From the NCBI RefSeq assembly GCF_024679095.1, contig NC_066518.1, forward strand, positions 11,785,243 through 11,849,242: DNA of 64,000 bases, in the 5' to 3' direction. The stretch comes from Eriocheir sinensis (taxonomy: Eukaryota > Arthropoda > Malacostraca > Decapoda > Varunidae). Position numbers and translations under genes: made by a program. Below the pieces are notes generated by a model. The model searched no databases, had not been told where the DNA came from, and was given only the letters and a program-made list of their open reading frames with translations. Shown in pieces: positions 25,396 through 40,383 of this stretch. How positions within the stretch are numbered: position 1 is the stretch's first letter; the number at the start of each line of letters is the position of its first letter.

Positions 25396-25581
25396 TGAAT
25401 TTAAATAGAAGTCCCGGGTACTTCATAAATTATCCTGTCCGTGTGCTTAATTAAATTCGCCATCAACACCGTACTTAGCGGCGATGACTTTATAACGAAG
25501 AACGCTGTTGGGCTTCGTGAGTAACGCTGACAGTGATAATAATGACGGTGGGAATAAGGAGAAAAATAAAATACAGAATGA

Positions 25582-25587
25582 TAGTAA

Positions 25588-25631
<44 letters not shown>

Positions 25632-25633
25632 AC
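25582..25633. repeat. (AGT)n trinucleotide tract
   Basis: About 16 AGT triplets followed by AAC/AAT triplets. Confidence 0.95.
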
Positions 25634-25943
25634 AGCAATAACAACAACAGTAATAGTAACAGTTGAGTATGTCGCCATCACATCGTCAGGGCTCGCCATA
25701 ACCGGAGACCTCGGGTGAAACAGGCGCGGGAATGCCTTGGGACGCACCGTGATTGCTGTGTCTGTGTTTTGAGGAGCCAAGTTTTCCTTTTTAATAGATT
25801 TTCAAGCCGAGCCCCTCAAGTCTACCTCCCCCCCTGTTCACCAAGTCACTCGCTCATCCTCCTGTGTATAAATCCGGGATAAGTCCATCTCCAGACCACA
25901 TGCTGTCATTCGGGCTCTCAAGATAGACTAGAGATAATGGATT

Positions 25944-26130
25944 TGACTCTAAACCCCGTTCCTTTTCCTTCCTTCACTTCACTCTCCCTGCACCTCTCCT
26001 CACCCCCACACATCCCCCTTCCTCATTTTTCCTTCACCTCTCTCTCACTCCTCGTTCCTCCTCCTCTCCCTCTCACCTCTATCACTCCTTCTTCTCTTCT
26101 TCACCTCCATTCTTCTTTTCTCCCTCCGCA
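25944..26130. repeat. polypyrimidine tract
   Basis: C/T-rich sequence with CTCC and TTCC runs. It shares a short GCAGGCTCAAGGG end with repeat family A. Confidence 0.75.
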
Positions 26131-26629
26131 GGCTCAAGGGCTACTCTAAACATGAGACCCCAAAGTTAAAGCGTGGTTACCCTTAAATATTGCATCAGAC
26201 CCCCATACATAGTGCCCAGGAGATTAGGACCACAAGGGAAAACAAATGCTAGTGGAACCCTGCATTGTGGGAGAAGCATAGCAAGCCTGCCTGAAGCACT
26301 AATAATGAGGGACTTAATGTAAAGACGCTCGTTCGTGACCCTAGACGACGGTGAAGCACGGACGCCACGCAACGGGAGCCCCAAGACGAGATTAGAGAGA
26401 ACAAGGCTTTAAGAATAAACTGAATAGAATAAAATAGACTTTATAATAGATTGTTTAGTTTAGAGCTCTTGAGAGGGATTCTCCTCCACAACACCGTCAA
26501 AAAATATATAACATCGATTGCCTGTAGCTCTCCCTCTCTCCCTCTCTCTCTCTCCACTTCACTTAACGAAGCTAATCTGACCCTTAATTACAATATCCCG
26601 CCCTGCCCAGCCCAACCCCGCCCTCCTCA
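26131..26629. other. no recognisable gene
   Basis: Unique sequence. A block at 26160-26400 has a mosaic look but no motif I recognise on either strand. Confidence 0.4.
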
Positions 26630-26639
26630 AACAGTCCTG

Positions 26640-26663
26640 GCACACACACACACACACACACAC
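26640..26663. repeat. (CA)12 microsatellite
   Basis: A pure CA run. Confidence 0.96.
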
Positions 26664-27011
26664 GAGCCGATAAAGGTTGAGGCGTGCTATATAGTCTAGT
26701 TTTCACCCGCCTCAGTTTCATCGGCTAGTAGCAAGGGCGCGCGAATTCCTACAGAAACCTAAGCTCCCCTCCCTCACGCTGTCTCCCCCTGACTTCAGAG
26801 AGAATGACTGTGCCGAAGCTGAGCCTGATTTAGGGCGCTGCAGCTGTCGTGTTGAACAAACCAATCAGTGCATGCACGAGGGAAAGGCGAAGGAGGGGCT
26901 GTGTGTTAATCTTGCTCGTTGGGGAATTAGTATTGGAAGAGAGAGGGAATAGTCATATTTTTAGACTTTTACTTAGATTAGTACTGTTGGTAGGTAGATT
27001 CTTAGGCTAGT

Positions 27012-27024
27012 GGTAGGTAGGTAG

Positions 27025-27101
<77 letters not shown>
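27012..27101. repeat. (GGTA)n then (GA)n microsatellite
   Basis: Four GGTA units lead into about 37 GA units. Confidence 0.96.
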
Positions 27102-27105
<4 letters not shown>

Positions 27106-27617
27106 GCAGGTTAGTGATCTTCAATATTTAGCTAAAGTTCGACAGATTTCTTGCGGCTTAACGAAGGTCAGAGTCGCTCCAGGAATGACACGCCTGCAGC
27201 AGCATCCTCTAGTGACTAGTCGCCCTGCCCCTGGACGCCGCCATTCGACCATCGGTGCCTTCATGCCAACAGCGCCGCGGATGAAGTTCTATCACAGAAT
27301 TAAGAAAAGCCTCGTTTTGACTTCGTGACATTCAAAGTAAACGATGAAGCGCCCCGCCTCACATTTCTCAACCCGTGGTCCGAGACGCGTTGCTGGCCTC
27401 AGGTTGTCCCGAGCACCTGAGTCGCACTCAGATAACTGCAGCGACCTTGTCGCGTCAATCCCCCTCTTTTTTCTTCTAAATTTCCTTGAATATCTCAAAA
27501 CTTTTTAATTAATCGGGAGGTAAAACGTCTCCATCGCTTGGAGAATGCTAATATATTTCCTGCAGTTTTCAATTAAATGTTTATCTGTACAAAGGAACTG
27601 TCACGCTCCGAGCTGTG

Positions 27618-29249
<1,632 letters not shown>

Positions 29250-29440
29250 AACATAAGAACATAGGGAGACTGCAAGAGGCCTAATGGCCTACACAGGGCA
29301 GCTCCAGATTCCCCCCCCATTACCACCTGTCATCCTCGTCCATGTAGCTATCCAGTCTACTCTTAAAACAAGCTATCGTCCCTGCACCCACTATGTGATT
29401 GCTGAGTCTATTCCATTCCCCCACCACCCTATATGGCGAC
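29250..29440 (-). mobile_element. CR1-family 3' end: ORF2 C-terminus, 3' UTR and octamer tail
   Basis: On the minus strand, 29435-29323 encodes GEWNRLSNHIVGAGTIACF and then KSRLDSYMDEDDRW, followed by a stop at 29322-29320. This is the normal C-terminus of a CR1 ORF2 protein. About 60 bases of 3' UTR follow, containing the stem-loop AGGCC-N4-GGCCT, and then an ACATAAGA-type octamer end (29250-29262). The 3' UTR aligns with the tail of the CR1 copy at 6882-6946, so this fragment shows what that copy has lost. Confidence 0.88.
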
Positions 29441-31670
<2,230 letters not shown>

Positions 31671-31673
31671 GTG

Positions 31674-31703
31674 TATATAATGTGCTGTGCAAGTGTCACA
31701 GTT
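31674..31703 (+). promoter_or_regulatory. candidate core promoter: TATA box and initiator
   Basis: TATATAA at 31674-31680 lies 20 bases upstream of TCACAGTT (31696-31703), which resembles the arthropod initiator TCAKTY. If transcription starts near 31700, the leader exon runs to a perfect GTAAGT donor at 31763. The position, spacing and the downstream donor make this a good core-promoter candidate for the SRCR protease gene. Confidence 0.55.
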
Positions 31704-31762
31704 GAGGCAGCGGCTAAGGAACTGTAGGACGTAAACCCGTGTAGGAACCAGACATTCTCCAG
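31700..31762 (+). other. candidate non-coding first exon of the SRCR protease gene
   Basis: The stretch ends in TTCTCCAG followed by GTAAGT, a strong donor. The next acceptor (TTTTCATATTTAAG, ending at 32070) opens an exon whose ninth base is the start codon at 32079. The intron between them (31763-32070) contains an (ATT)n microsatellite. The transcription start is estimated from the TATA box. Confidence 0.5.
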
Positions 31763-31989
31763 GTAAGTAGAGCGTGTTGCACCATGTTTTCAGGTGACCA
31801 CGGGAGAGTAACAAAGGTTATTGTTGCTCACCTGTCCACAGTAAAAGTATCTGGGCAGGTAGTAACTTTGAGTGGTGGGCGTTGATAGGGTAGCAGGCGA
31901 CTGTGTTTTTGTTTGTACATTTTCTCCAAATTTGTGTCATTGAAATGATGGCAGTTTGAAAATATTTGATGGGACTGCTAGGGTGCTCC

Positions 31990-31992
<3 letters not shown>

Positions 31993-32046
<54 letters not shown>
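31993..32046. repeat. (ATT)18 microsatellite in intron 1
   Basis: An uninterrupted ATT run that ends about 25 bases before the splice acceptor of the first coding exon. Confidence 0.97.
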
Positions 32047-32078
32047 GCTATTGTTGTTTTCATATTTAAGGTTAAGCA

Positions 32079-35000
32079 ATGACCAAGGAAGGAAAGCCGG
32101 AGCAAGCGAGATGGCCCGTCTCACTGCAGCTACTGCTGCTGTTTCTTTTTCCCCTGGCAACGTTTGAGGTGGGTGTGACCTTCCTGCTCTTTGTTGTGTC
32201 GGCCTGTCTTTCTTTTGTCAGAGAGAGGGAGATTTTTTGGTGTGTGTGTTGGGGGGGAATGGCACGCCATTTCTTACCTACTTTTCACGTTCTCTTTTTG
32301 ATCAAAATTATCTGTCCTTGTCACTTATTTACATACCTGATTGATATTGTTCTGAAAACTTAGCTGTATAATGCATGCACATTGTACCTGTTTTCAGAGT
32401 GAACCGCAACAAGTCGGAAAGATGCAACTGTCGGGGGGCCGAGGACCACACGAGGGCAACTTGCAGGTGAGCCGACGAGACTGCTTTGTAGGGAGCTGGT
32501 GGAAGGGAGGATAGAGGGGACTGAGGGAACATAGGGGTAGGAAGGTTTTGATTATTTGTATGGCTTGAGAACCCGAAAAGTCTTGAGTTTTGGGGTAAGT
32601 CTGTGGATGAAGGAGCGAGAACTGATGCTTTTTCTTTCTCACAGCCCGTCGCTTTCCTTCTTGGAGTCTCTGGTGGTTGTGGAAAATTGTTGAGATGTTG
32701 GAAAAATGCAGACTATTTTTTTCTCCTACGTCGTGTTACTAAGTCTTCGAAAATTCTGGTGGTTTTATTTTATGTATTCATTTTAAATACTTATCTCCGT
32801 TATTAAAGGTGTCATATCTGTTTTGCATGAGTCTTGCGGATTCGATTTTATATACAAAAAAAAAAAAAAAATCCTACGTCCCTTATAGAGATGGACAAGA
32901 AGTCTGCATATAATGGAAGGTGTGTTGAAGCAAGCACAGCAGACACAGGGATGCCGCATGCAATAGGGGGAGTCGCCATGATGCTTGCGGTCCCCTGAGT
33001 GAGGACAGAATACCTAATCACCATCCCTGACCACAGGTCTGGGGATATCCACGTGATCGGGGTCTTCACCGTATGAGGCAATCGGTTATTTCTTGTATTA
33101 AATAATGCAAAAATCAAAACTATAATTCCTTATTAAGGGTGTTTTCTATATTCTAAACATCACTGAGTTGCATTAGAAGTGAGTATTGCTACGAAGTTTC
33201 CGGAAGTGTGTATTATGACGAAGTTTTGATCGTTGTGTTTGCCAGCCGAGCCGGCACGTAGAGGGAACTCGGTAATGTCAAAATTAAGCCAGCAAGCTGG
33301 ACTCGAGCAAAGCTTATCACTCCGCTCTATTCGACATAACATGGTTGGTTTTCCTTAAGAAATACGTTTATCCTTCGTGTCCACGTAAATGATTAGTCTT
33401 CGTTTATTACCCCAGAGGATGTGTGATAGATATATTTAGTATCCCTTTTTTTCTACGTACGGTAGTCTATTTTTTTCAAATACTTCACATAAATTCCTCA
33501 TTAAGTGTTTACATTTTGTTTCAAAGAATTTTGGAAGACACACTAAGCAAAACTTGCCTTTCATTTTTTTTTTCTATTATTATTATTTTCGCCTGTCTCT
33601 TCATCGCCATGCCCTTACCTAACCCACGTGCACTTGACGCGTCACAGGTCGAGGTAGACGGGGTGTGGGGCTACGTGTGTGACGACGACTTCGGCTTCGA
33701 CGAAGCTGACGTAGTATGCAGGGACTTGGGCTACGACGCGGCGGAAACCTTCACCCGAAACAATTACTTCGGCAACAGTTCTACAGGTTTGTTGGTCTTA
33801 AAACTCTTAGGATATTGCATAGTTCGCTGCAGTGTTGAATATATAGCTTTGCATGTGGTAGCTTGTCTGCTATAAGTTTTATGAGATGAGTTAACTCATC
33901 CGTCATCTCAGAGTGGCGCCGCAGCTCCGTCAAGTTCTGGGTGAGCGGCGCCAACTGCTCCGCGGCCACCAGCTTCAGCGACTGTACCTCGGCGAGGCTG
34001 GGCGAGCACCAGTGTGGCCCCACTGAGGTGAGTGTTTTGTCATTTGTCAACCCCCAGCATGGGTCATAATTAATGCATGGCGCAACCCCTGTTACGTCAG
34101 AGGGGTTGTATGAAATATTAGAAACCTTGGAGTTATAAAAAAAAAACACGCAAATGCTTGCCGGAGTTTAGAGGAGTTCCATTACAAATATATTTTGTAT
34201 TGTTTTCACAACACTCAGCACTGCATGCTATTTAATGAGAGTACAACATAGGCGTCTCGAAACTTGTCCCATATGTCTTTGGCAGATCGCGGGCGTCTCC
34301 TGTCGGCTACCCGAGGCGCGGTGCGAGGCACAGCTATTCCCTTGCAGCACAGGCGATGTCTGCTTGCCTCGGGACCTGGTATGCAATGACTTCAAGGACT
34401 GTGACGATGGAAGGTGAGTCGAATTACTGCCGAGATCTACTACGGGATGACTGACGTTAGTGTGTCAAAAGTGAAATACAGGTCGCGTAATTACGCTTTT
34501 TCGCAACCGAAATTACAACGGTGGGTGCCCACTTGCGTTCCAGTGATGAAGCGGAGGTCCTGTGCCAAGATGTGGGCGTCACTCGGCTCACGAACAACCT
34601 CGCCACCGCCAACATCCCTGGAGCCGCTCTGGGCGTGGTGTATGTCAAACACGCAGAGGAATGGGGGACTATATGCGACGACGACTTTGACAACGATGAC
34701 GCCAAGGTGAATCACACTGATTCATGGACATGACAACAGTATTGAGAGCTGTATTTGATAATAATGCCCGCATCCATTTACTGACGCCCCATTGTGACGT
34801 TTCTTCGTCAGGTCATCTGCCGAAGTCTCGGATACGAGGGTGGCTGGAGCCTCGCATTCAGCAGGGCGTACCTGGGGGTAGGAAGCGAGGATAACGAGGC
34901 CTTGGTGGACTCACCTGGCTGTCAAGGCGACGAGGAGTGGATTGGTCGATGTCCCCTCGTGACTTTTGGCAAAAGCAACTGTTCCCACATAGAAGATTCC

Positions 35001-36379
35001 AGTGTTTTCTGCTATGATGGGGTTAGTGATTTACAATTCCAGCGTTGTAGCAGGCTTTTTATTTTCTTTGCTTGATTGGCATGTTTTGTTTGGTGCATCA
35101 TTTAGGATACTTCTTCCTCTCCTCACCTGCCACATGACCTGTACCCCGCAACTGTCATGAACCACCTCATCATTAATCCTATATTAAGCCCCCTTTACAC
35201 TGTGCCGACTCTGGGCCACGACAACCCAGCGACTTTTAGGCCCCCTTCACACTGTGCCGAATCAGCATCCGACTATCGTTTCTAGACCTCTTTTCGACCA
35301 TGTGCGACCCCTTCACATCAACATTTCACACCCAAGACCTCCCAATCCCCGAGTCGCTGGGTTGTCATGGGCCAGAGTCGGCACAGTGTGAACGGGGCTT
35401 TATTAATTAGTCCATGTAAGTCACAGACGTTCCTTAGTATGGTCCTTTTTGCACTCCTTACCATCGCATTCTAAACGCCTCAGACCACACACCTGTTTTC
35501 ACTCCTATCCAGCTTGCAGAAGCGGCACCAAAGTTATATTTCTATGGAGACCGTTTGCTGTTTCATTTCTTAATTTAGTGAAGAAAACCAAAACTCTGAT
35601 AGTTCAAACATTTCTCTCTCGCTGTAATCCATCATTTTGCTATCTGTCCACAGCATATACCTTCCCTTTAAATTGTCGCATACACTTAATGTTATTGTAC
35701 TAATCCAAAGCTTCACCAGTTACTTCAGTATCACAGTTTTTTTCCTTTGAATCTTTGCTACTTTATCCAAAATTGTTTTATGTTTATCTGCGTTCAGTTA
35801 CTTCTGGCAAGCTTTCAACGAATCAATATTTTTACACAGTTAAAGGTGTTATTATGGTTATTATCGCCGCCTTTGCCGATTCACTCAATCTTTTTTATAT
35901 AGTTTTCCCGAAGTAAATCGTTCGAGATACTCACCTTAGGATGTTGCTTTGTGTATGTAGTGACTAATTGTATCAGTCCGCCTTTTGAGATATTTCGGTA
36001 ACGAACAAACAGACTAACAGCCATACAGACAAATGAACAACGACGAAAACATTATACCCCTCCCTGGAGGCAAAAGATTCACAACAGTATGGCTGAAACC
36101 TTCGTGAAGTAACTAATTACCTCGATCATGTCCTGGCAGGAGGCGGAGGTGCGGCTGTCAGGTGGCGGCAGCCGGGGGGTAGGACCCGTGGAGCTGCGGC
36201 TCGGCGGGGAGTGGGGCTCCGTGTGCGGCTCTCGCTTCGACGACTTCGATGCTCAAGTAAGGACCAGCACCATCACAGTCTGCTGGGCCCTCAGGCTCTC
36301 ACCCATGACGTATATTGCCACATTCTAATTTGCGCGAACTTCTCAGTTTCGTATTGCCTTGCACCAACACTGATATTAT

Positions 36380-36424
<45 letters not shown>

Positions 36425-36685
36425 AAGAACAAAGCCTGGTAGTACATGAACTCTGAAGAACCTGTGCTGCGGTTCGCCTCAGGTGGTGTGCAGGATGCTG
36501 GGCTACAACGGGGACGACAGCCAGGCGTACAGACAGGCGGGAGACGTCGCCGGCACCGTGTGGCAGATGCACCTGGACTGTCTTGGCCACGAGGAGGACT
36601 TACAGCAGTGCCGCTTGAGGTTCAACAACGAGACCTGCAAGAGCACCGCCGGAGTCATCTGTTCTTCCACGTAAGGATAAATTTT

Positions 36686-36726
<41 letters not shown>

Positions 36727-39059
36727 GCAGTCAGATATAAAGCTCGTCCCATCGCGGCATTATCATAATTTCTCTAAAGGTCTGGAGGACTAAACGCGGG
36801 CCTGCAGTCGCTGTTGCCGCGGCAGTGTGGGGACGCCAAGGACGCCTCCACTCAGTTCCTCACCCGCCTCGGCAAGGTTCGCTTCGGTGCTAATCCTTCA
36901 CGTTTCGACTCGCCGTGGCTGGTGTCGCTGCGTCGGCAGAAACTGGTGAGGTCGTTTCCCTCGTCCATTACCCTTTGCCTTTACTCTCATAGAGCACTTT
37001 TGTATTCACAGATTTTATTTATTGACTTATTTACTGAATGATTTTCCCTCAGGGTTTAAACCCACCAGGAAAACTACACTGTGGTGGCACCATAATATCT
37101 GAATTCTTCGTGGTGACGGCTGCACACTGCCTCCAGAAGCTCGGCGCCCTCAACCTGGTGGTGCGCGTCGGGGACTACAACGCCGACCTTGTAGAGGAAA
37201 GCGAAGAGGTGTGTGGCAAGGGGTGGGGGAGGGAGGCAGGGCTGTGCCATGAAAAGAGCTTCATTAAATTCACATTTCTGAGGTTTAGGAAACCACAGAA
37301 TTATCTATATATAGGGTGCGTAAAATGTTTAGATACAATGGGATACCATTTTTTGGTTGTATAGCGCCCACAAAGGTAAGAAAAACTAATTTAAGTAGAA
37401 TTATAAGTAGACATATAATAGCATTTCTTTGCAACAGATTGTTATACCTTTTCATTTTCATTTGCAGCAATACTTTATTGACAAAGTTTGGAGACATGAG
37501 GAGTTTGGAGTAGATTCCTTCAATGACAATGATATCGCCCTTGTGAAGGTGGAGGCGAAGAATGGCAGAGGAATAAGGTTAGTGGAGATAACAAGACTAA
37601 TATGACAATAGGGATGTTCAGAATGGCTCTGTTGTGTTCATCTGCTCATCAGTGATCTTTCCAGAATTGACTGTCTTGTTCACTCCTCCTCCGATGGCTC
37701 TACTCTGCATTTTTCAACATTATTTGCCAGACATATAAGACGTCCCAGCATCAGTTATATACGTAATGCTAGGAAAAAAATTATAAGCCACTTAACTTCT
37801 AACCTTCTAACTTCTAAACTCCATAAGTTTCGAAGTTTTACCTAAAAAGTCATTCACAACACGGATTCCAAAATAAGAAATTCAGTTTGTCCAACCTGCT
37901 GACCTTTTATAATGACCTTCTGAGTCTATATCACTGGACACGGTTCGTCATATTTTCAAAGGACTTTTGATAAAGTTCCACACCAATTTACAAAATCAAG
38001 CAACTAGGTATTTAGAATAAAGTAAGCAAATCGATTGCAAACTGAAGGAGCAACAGACAACATAAGGTAATGATTAATGGTGCTGCCTCAGAGTGTGCAC
38101 CGGTCTCTAATGGTGTCCCTCAGGACTCGGTTCAAGGACCAGTGCCATTCATAAGTTGCATCAACGACATCAGTCTTGGACTCAGTCTTTTCATTACTAA
38201 ATTAGTTGATGCCATGGATTGGAAAGTCAGCTCTCCCCAGATCATGACTGGCAAAACCTCCAAGAACTATGTGTTGAATTTCAACTTGGTCTGACAAATG
38301 GGAGATAACCTTTAATACGTATAGATAAACTCCAGATCCTTCAAGTCTGAACTAAAAATAGGAAGTTTGATCATGAAATATGTGGTGTAAAACTCAAAAG
38401 TGTTCAGTGTGTTAAATATTTACATCTAACTCCAAATTTTCCCAAGAATGCTTTGAAGCCGCATTTATTTCTCCATCTGGACACAGGTTTGGGCCCCGAG
38501 TCATGCCCTTGTGTTTGCCGCGGGTTGGTGAAAGTTACGAGAATCTTGAGAACTGCTCCATCATTGGCTGGGGGCGCACCACACTTCTCGGAGAAGTAAG
38601 TTCTATAATTTACAGTAACACAAAGAAGCAATTGTACTTGTTCGATGTCTCTTGTCATTTTTTTTTTATTATTATTATTATTCTTGCACCCTTTTAAGAC
38701 TCCAATCAGCCCTTGATTTTTTTTTATTAACTCTTGCAACCTTTCAGGATTCAAATCGGCCCTTTGAGGGAAAAGTCCTCATCAGACCAGACCGTGATTG
38801 TGAGGAGGCATACGTCGGGGGCACTAACAACTTTACGTCATCGTTTGTGTGCGCCGGAAGTTCATTTGGTGAAGTTAACTCTTGTCTCGGTGATTCAGGG
38901 GGACCTCTTGCTTGCCGACGGCCTGGAGAGACAAGGAAATCGTTGTATGGCATCGTATCCTTTGGAAACAGTTGCCAGCCTTTTTTGGCACCAGACAGCT
39001 CCACACGGATTACAAAATACCTTCGTTGGATTTACGGCAAGATATCTGGGAATAGATAA
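32079..39059 (+). CDS. secreted SRCR-LDLa-SRCR-SRCR-trypsin serine protease (neurotrypsin/Tequila-like)
   Basis: Fourteen coding exons: 32079-32168, 32398-32466, 33648-33786, 33912-34027, 34286-34413, 34544-34706, 34812-35021, 36140-36256, 36483-36670, 36780-36945, 37053-37208, 37468-37577, 38487-38595 and 38748-39059. All junctions are GT-AG, the phases agree, and the product is 690 residues. Residues 1-28 form a signal peptide with a Leu-rich core. SRCR1 spans about 39-144, LDLa 151-188 (six Cys, CNDFKDCDDGSDE calcium site), SRCR2 194-302 and SRCR3 309-404. Each SRCR has six Cys (group A) and is split by introns, as known for that group. Cys423 can pair with Cys560 to tether the propeptide. 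The protease domain runs about 440-690, with His487 (TAAHC), Asp536 (NDNDIALVK) and Ser637 (GDSGGPL), so the triad is complete. The S1 position is Asn631, not Asp, and Asp670 takes position 226. The domain order resembles neurotrypsin and insect Tequila-type proteases. The substrate is unknown. Orthology is inferred from architecture only. Confidence 0.93.
35187..35399. mobile_element. 213-bp MITE in intron 7, Harbinger-like, TSD TTA
   Basis: The ends AGCCCCCTTTACACTGTGCC and GGCACAGTGTGAACGGGGCT are inverted, with the complementarity continuing through GACTCTGGGCC and GGGTTGTC-type blocks. TTA flanks both sides (35184-35186 and 35400-35402). It sits between coding exons at 35021 and 36140 of the protease gene and is removed with the intron. 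Related sequence occurs at 42190-42976. Confidence 0.8.
36381..36423. repeat. (CA)n microsatellite in intron 8
   Basis: A pure CA run about 60 bases upstream of the acceptor at 36482. Confidence 0.97.
36690..36725. repeat. (GT)n microsatellite in intron 9
   Basis: A GT run that fills a third of a 109-base intron, between the donor at 36671 and the acceptor at 36779. Confidence 0.95.
37885..38430 (+). pseudogene. non-LTR reverse-transcriptase remnant in intron 12
   Basis: The + strand reads SNLLTFYNDLLSLYHW, VIFSKDF (a decayed LDF-KAFD block), IYKIKQLGI, then VMINGAASECAPVSNGVPQD, SVQGPVPFISCINDI and later a KYLHL-type end. These follow the order of reverse-transcriptase blocks 2 to 6. Stops and frame changes are frequent. 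It lies between protease exons at 37577 and 38487 in the same orientation as the gene. Confidence 0.85.
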
Positions 39060-39090
39060 TGACGACTGTATCTGTTCCACTTGCTTAAAA

Positions 39091-39096
39091 AATAAA
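39091..39096 (+). terminator. polyadenylation signal AATAAA of the protease gene
   Basis: AATAAA begins 31 bases after the stop codon, giving a short 3' UTR. No second copy is seen nearby, so cleavage near 39110-39120 is expected. Confidence 0.75.
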
Positions 39097-39411
39097 TGAT
39101 CTGAACAGACGTCCAGCAACAGCCATCTCTCCCTGGATGTTCAAAAGGGTATTATAAAATGGCAATCAGCTAGTCTGTTCAGCTGTAAGATTAAGCAGAT
39201 ATTTTTTTTCTCAAAACATCTGCAATACATGTTCTCAATGCAAAAGTTAAAAGGCTTTTATTAGGAGGATTTCCAGCGAGTCATCCTGTAAATAAGGTTG
39301 CCATTATGAAAATTAAACCCATTGATAAATTTTTCTTGTATTTTTTTATATATAGGCAGCTGAGAGTGAGCCGAGTGTGTAAGAAGCGAAATGAATCTAG
39401 TGTAACCGTTG

Positions 39412-39436
39412 GTATCAATTAGGCCCTAATTGATAC
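39412..39436. repeat. 25-base palindrome
   Basis: GTATCAATTAGG and CCTAATTGATAC face each other around one central base. The core GTATCAAT also occurs in the arms of the foldback element just downstream (39550-40381). Confidence 0.8.
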
Positions 39437-39549
39437 TAATACTATAAAAAATAGTAGCCTATTTATTAGCGTAATATCGTGCTGAAAAGTGAGTGTATTT
39501 ATTTTATCAGTGAACCCTATACTATGGAACGGACACTTGCCCCAGCCAT

Positions 39550-40381
39550 GTCATTAAGCCGCGAATTTTAGAAAATCAACCGCTTTGGTGCGAATCGCCA
39601 TAACTCCCTTATTTCTGGGGCTACAGAAAAGGTTTTGGTATCAATCGACGGCAAAATGAAAGAGCTGTAATTTTTTTAAATAGCGACCGGGCTCGAAAAC
39701 CGACTCGAAAGGGTAAAAATCGGTAAAAAAGGGTAAAAATAAATTCGCAAAAAAACACTCGGATAAAACTTTTTGAGTTCCCAACCTTGAAACCCACTCA
39801 TTTTTTTTAGAATTTCAAAAAACTTACTTAACAAATGATTTAGCCCTGCCAATGTGCTTTCCAATATGGTGCATAACATTTCCCTACTCCCAGTAGTTTT
39901 GTCGCTAGAGCTCGAAACGTAAACCCTGTCGAGAACGATTTTGACGAACTCCAGACACTTTGCCGTTTTTGTCTAGTGTGGCCTTGCTATTGCCTCTAGA
40001 AGACTGTAATTTGGCATGTAGCCCCTCTTGGCAATGTAGTTTGACCAACTCGAAGGATTTTTTGATAGCTCGATTCCAAGTTCGTCGTCAAGCCGTCACA
40101 AAATAGCCTGTTTTTCGCCCCATTTGCCGCGATTTGGACACGTCCTAGTTTTTTGCTTATTAACTTTATTTTTTATTTATTTAATGCTTTCCAATTTTTT
40201 TCTGATTATTAATCTGTATTATTATTAATCTGATTATAAATCTGTATTATTATTATTAAAAAATATAGCTCATTTATTTTGTCGTCGATTGATACCAAAA
40301 ACTTTACTGTACTCCCAGAAATAAGAGTTATGGCGATTCGCACCAAAGCGGTTGATTTTCCAAAATTCGCGGCTTGATGAC
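39550..40381. mobile_element. 832-bp foldback element with ~115-bp inverted arms, unclassified
   Basis: The left arm (39550-39667) begins GTCATTAAGCCGCGAATTTT and the right arm (40267-40381) ends in its near-perfect complement. Both arms contain CAACCGCTTTGGTGCGAATC and GGTATCAATCGACG. The interior is AT-rich with no transposase. I see no obvious target duplication. The superfamily is not recognised. Confidence 0.82.
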
Positions 40382-40383
40382 AA

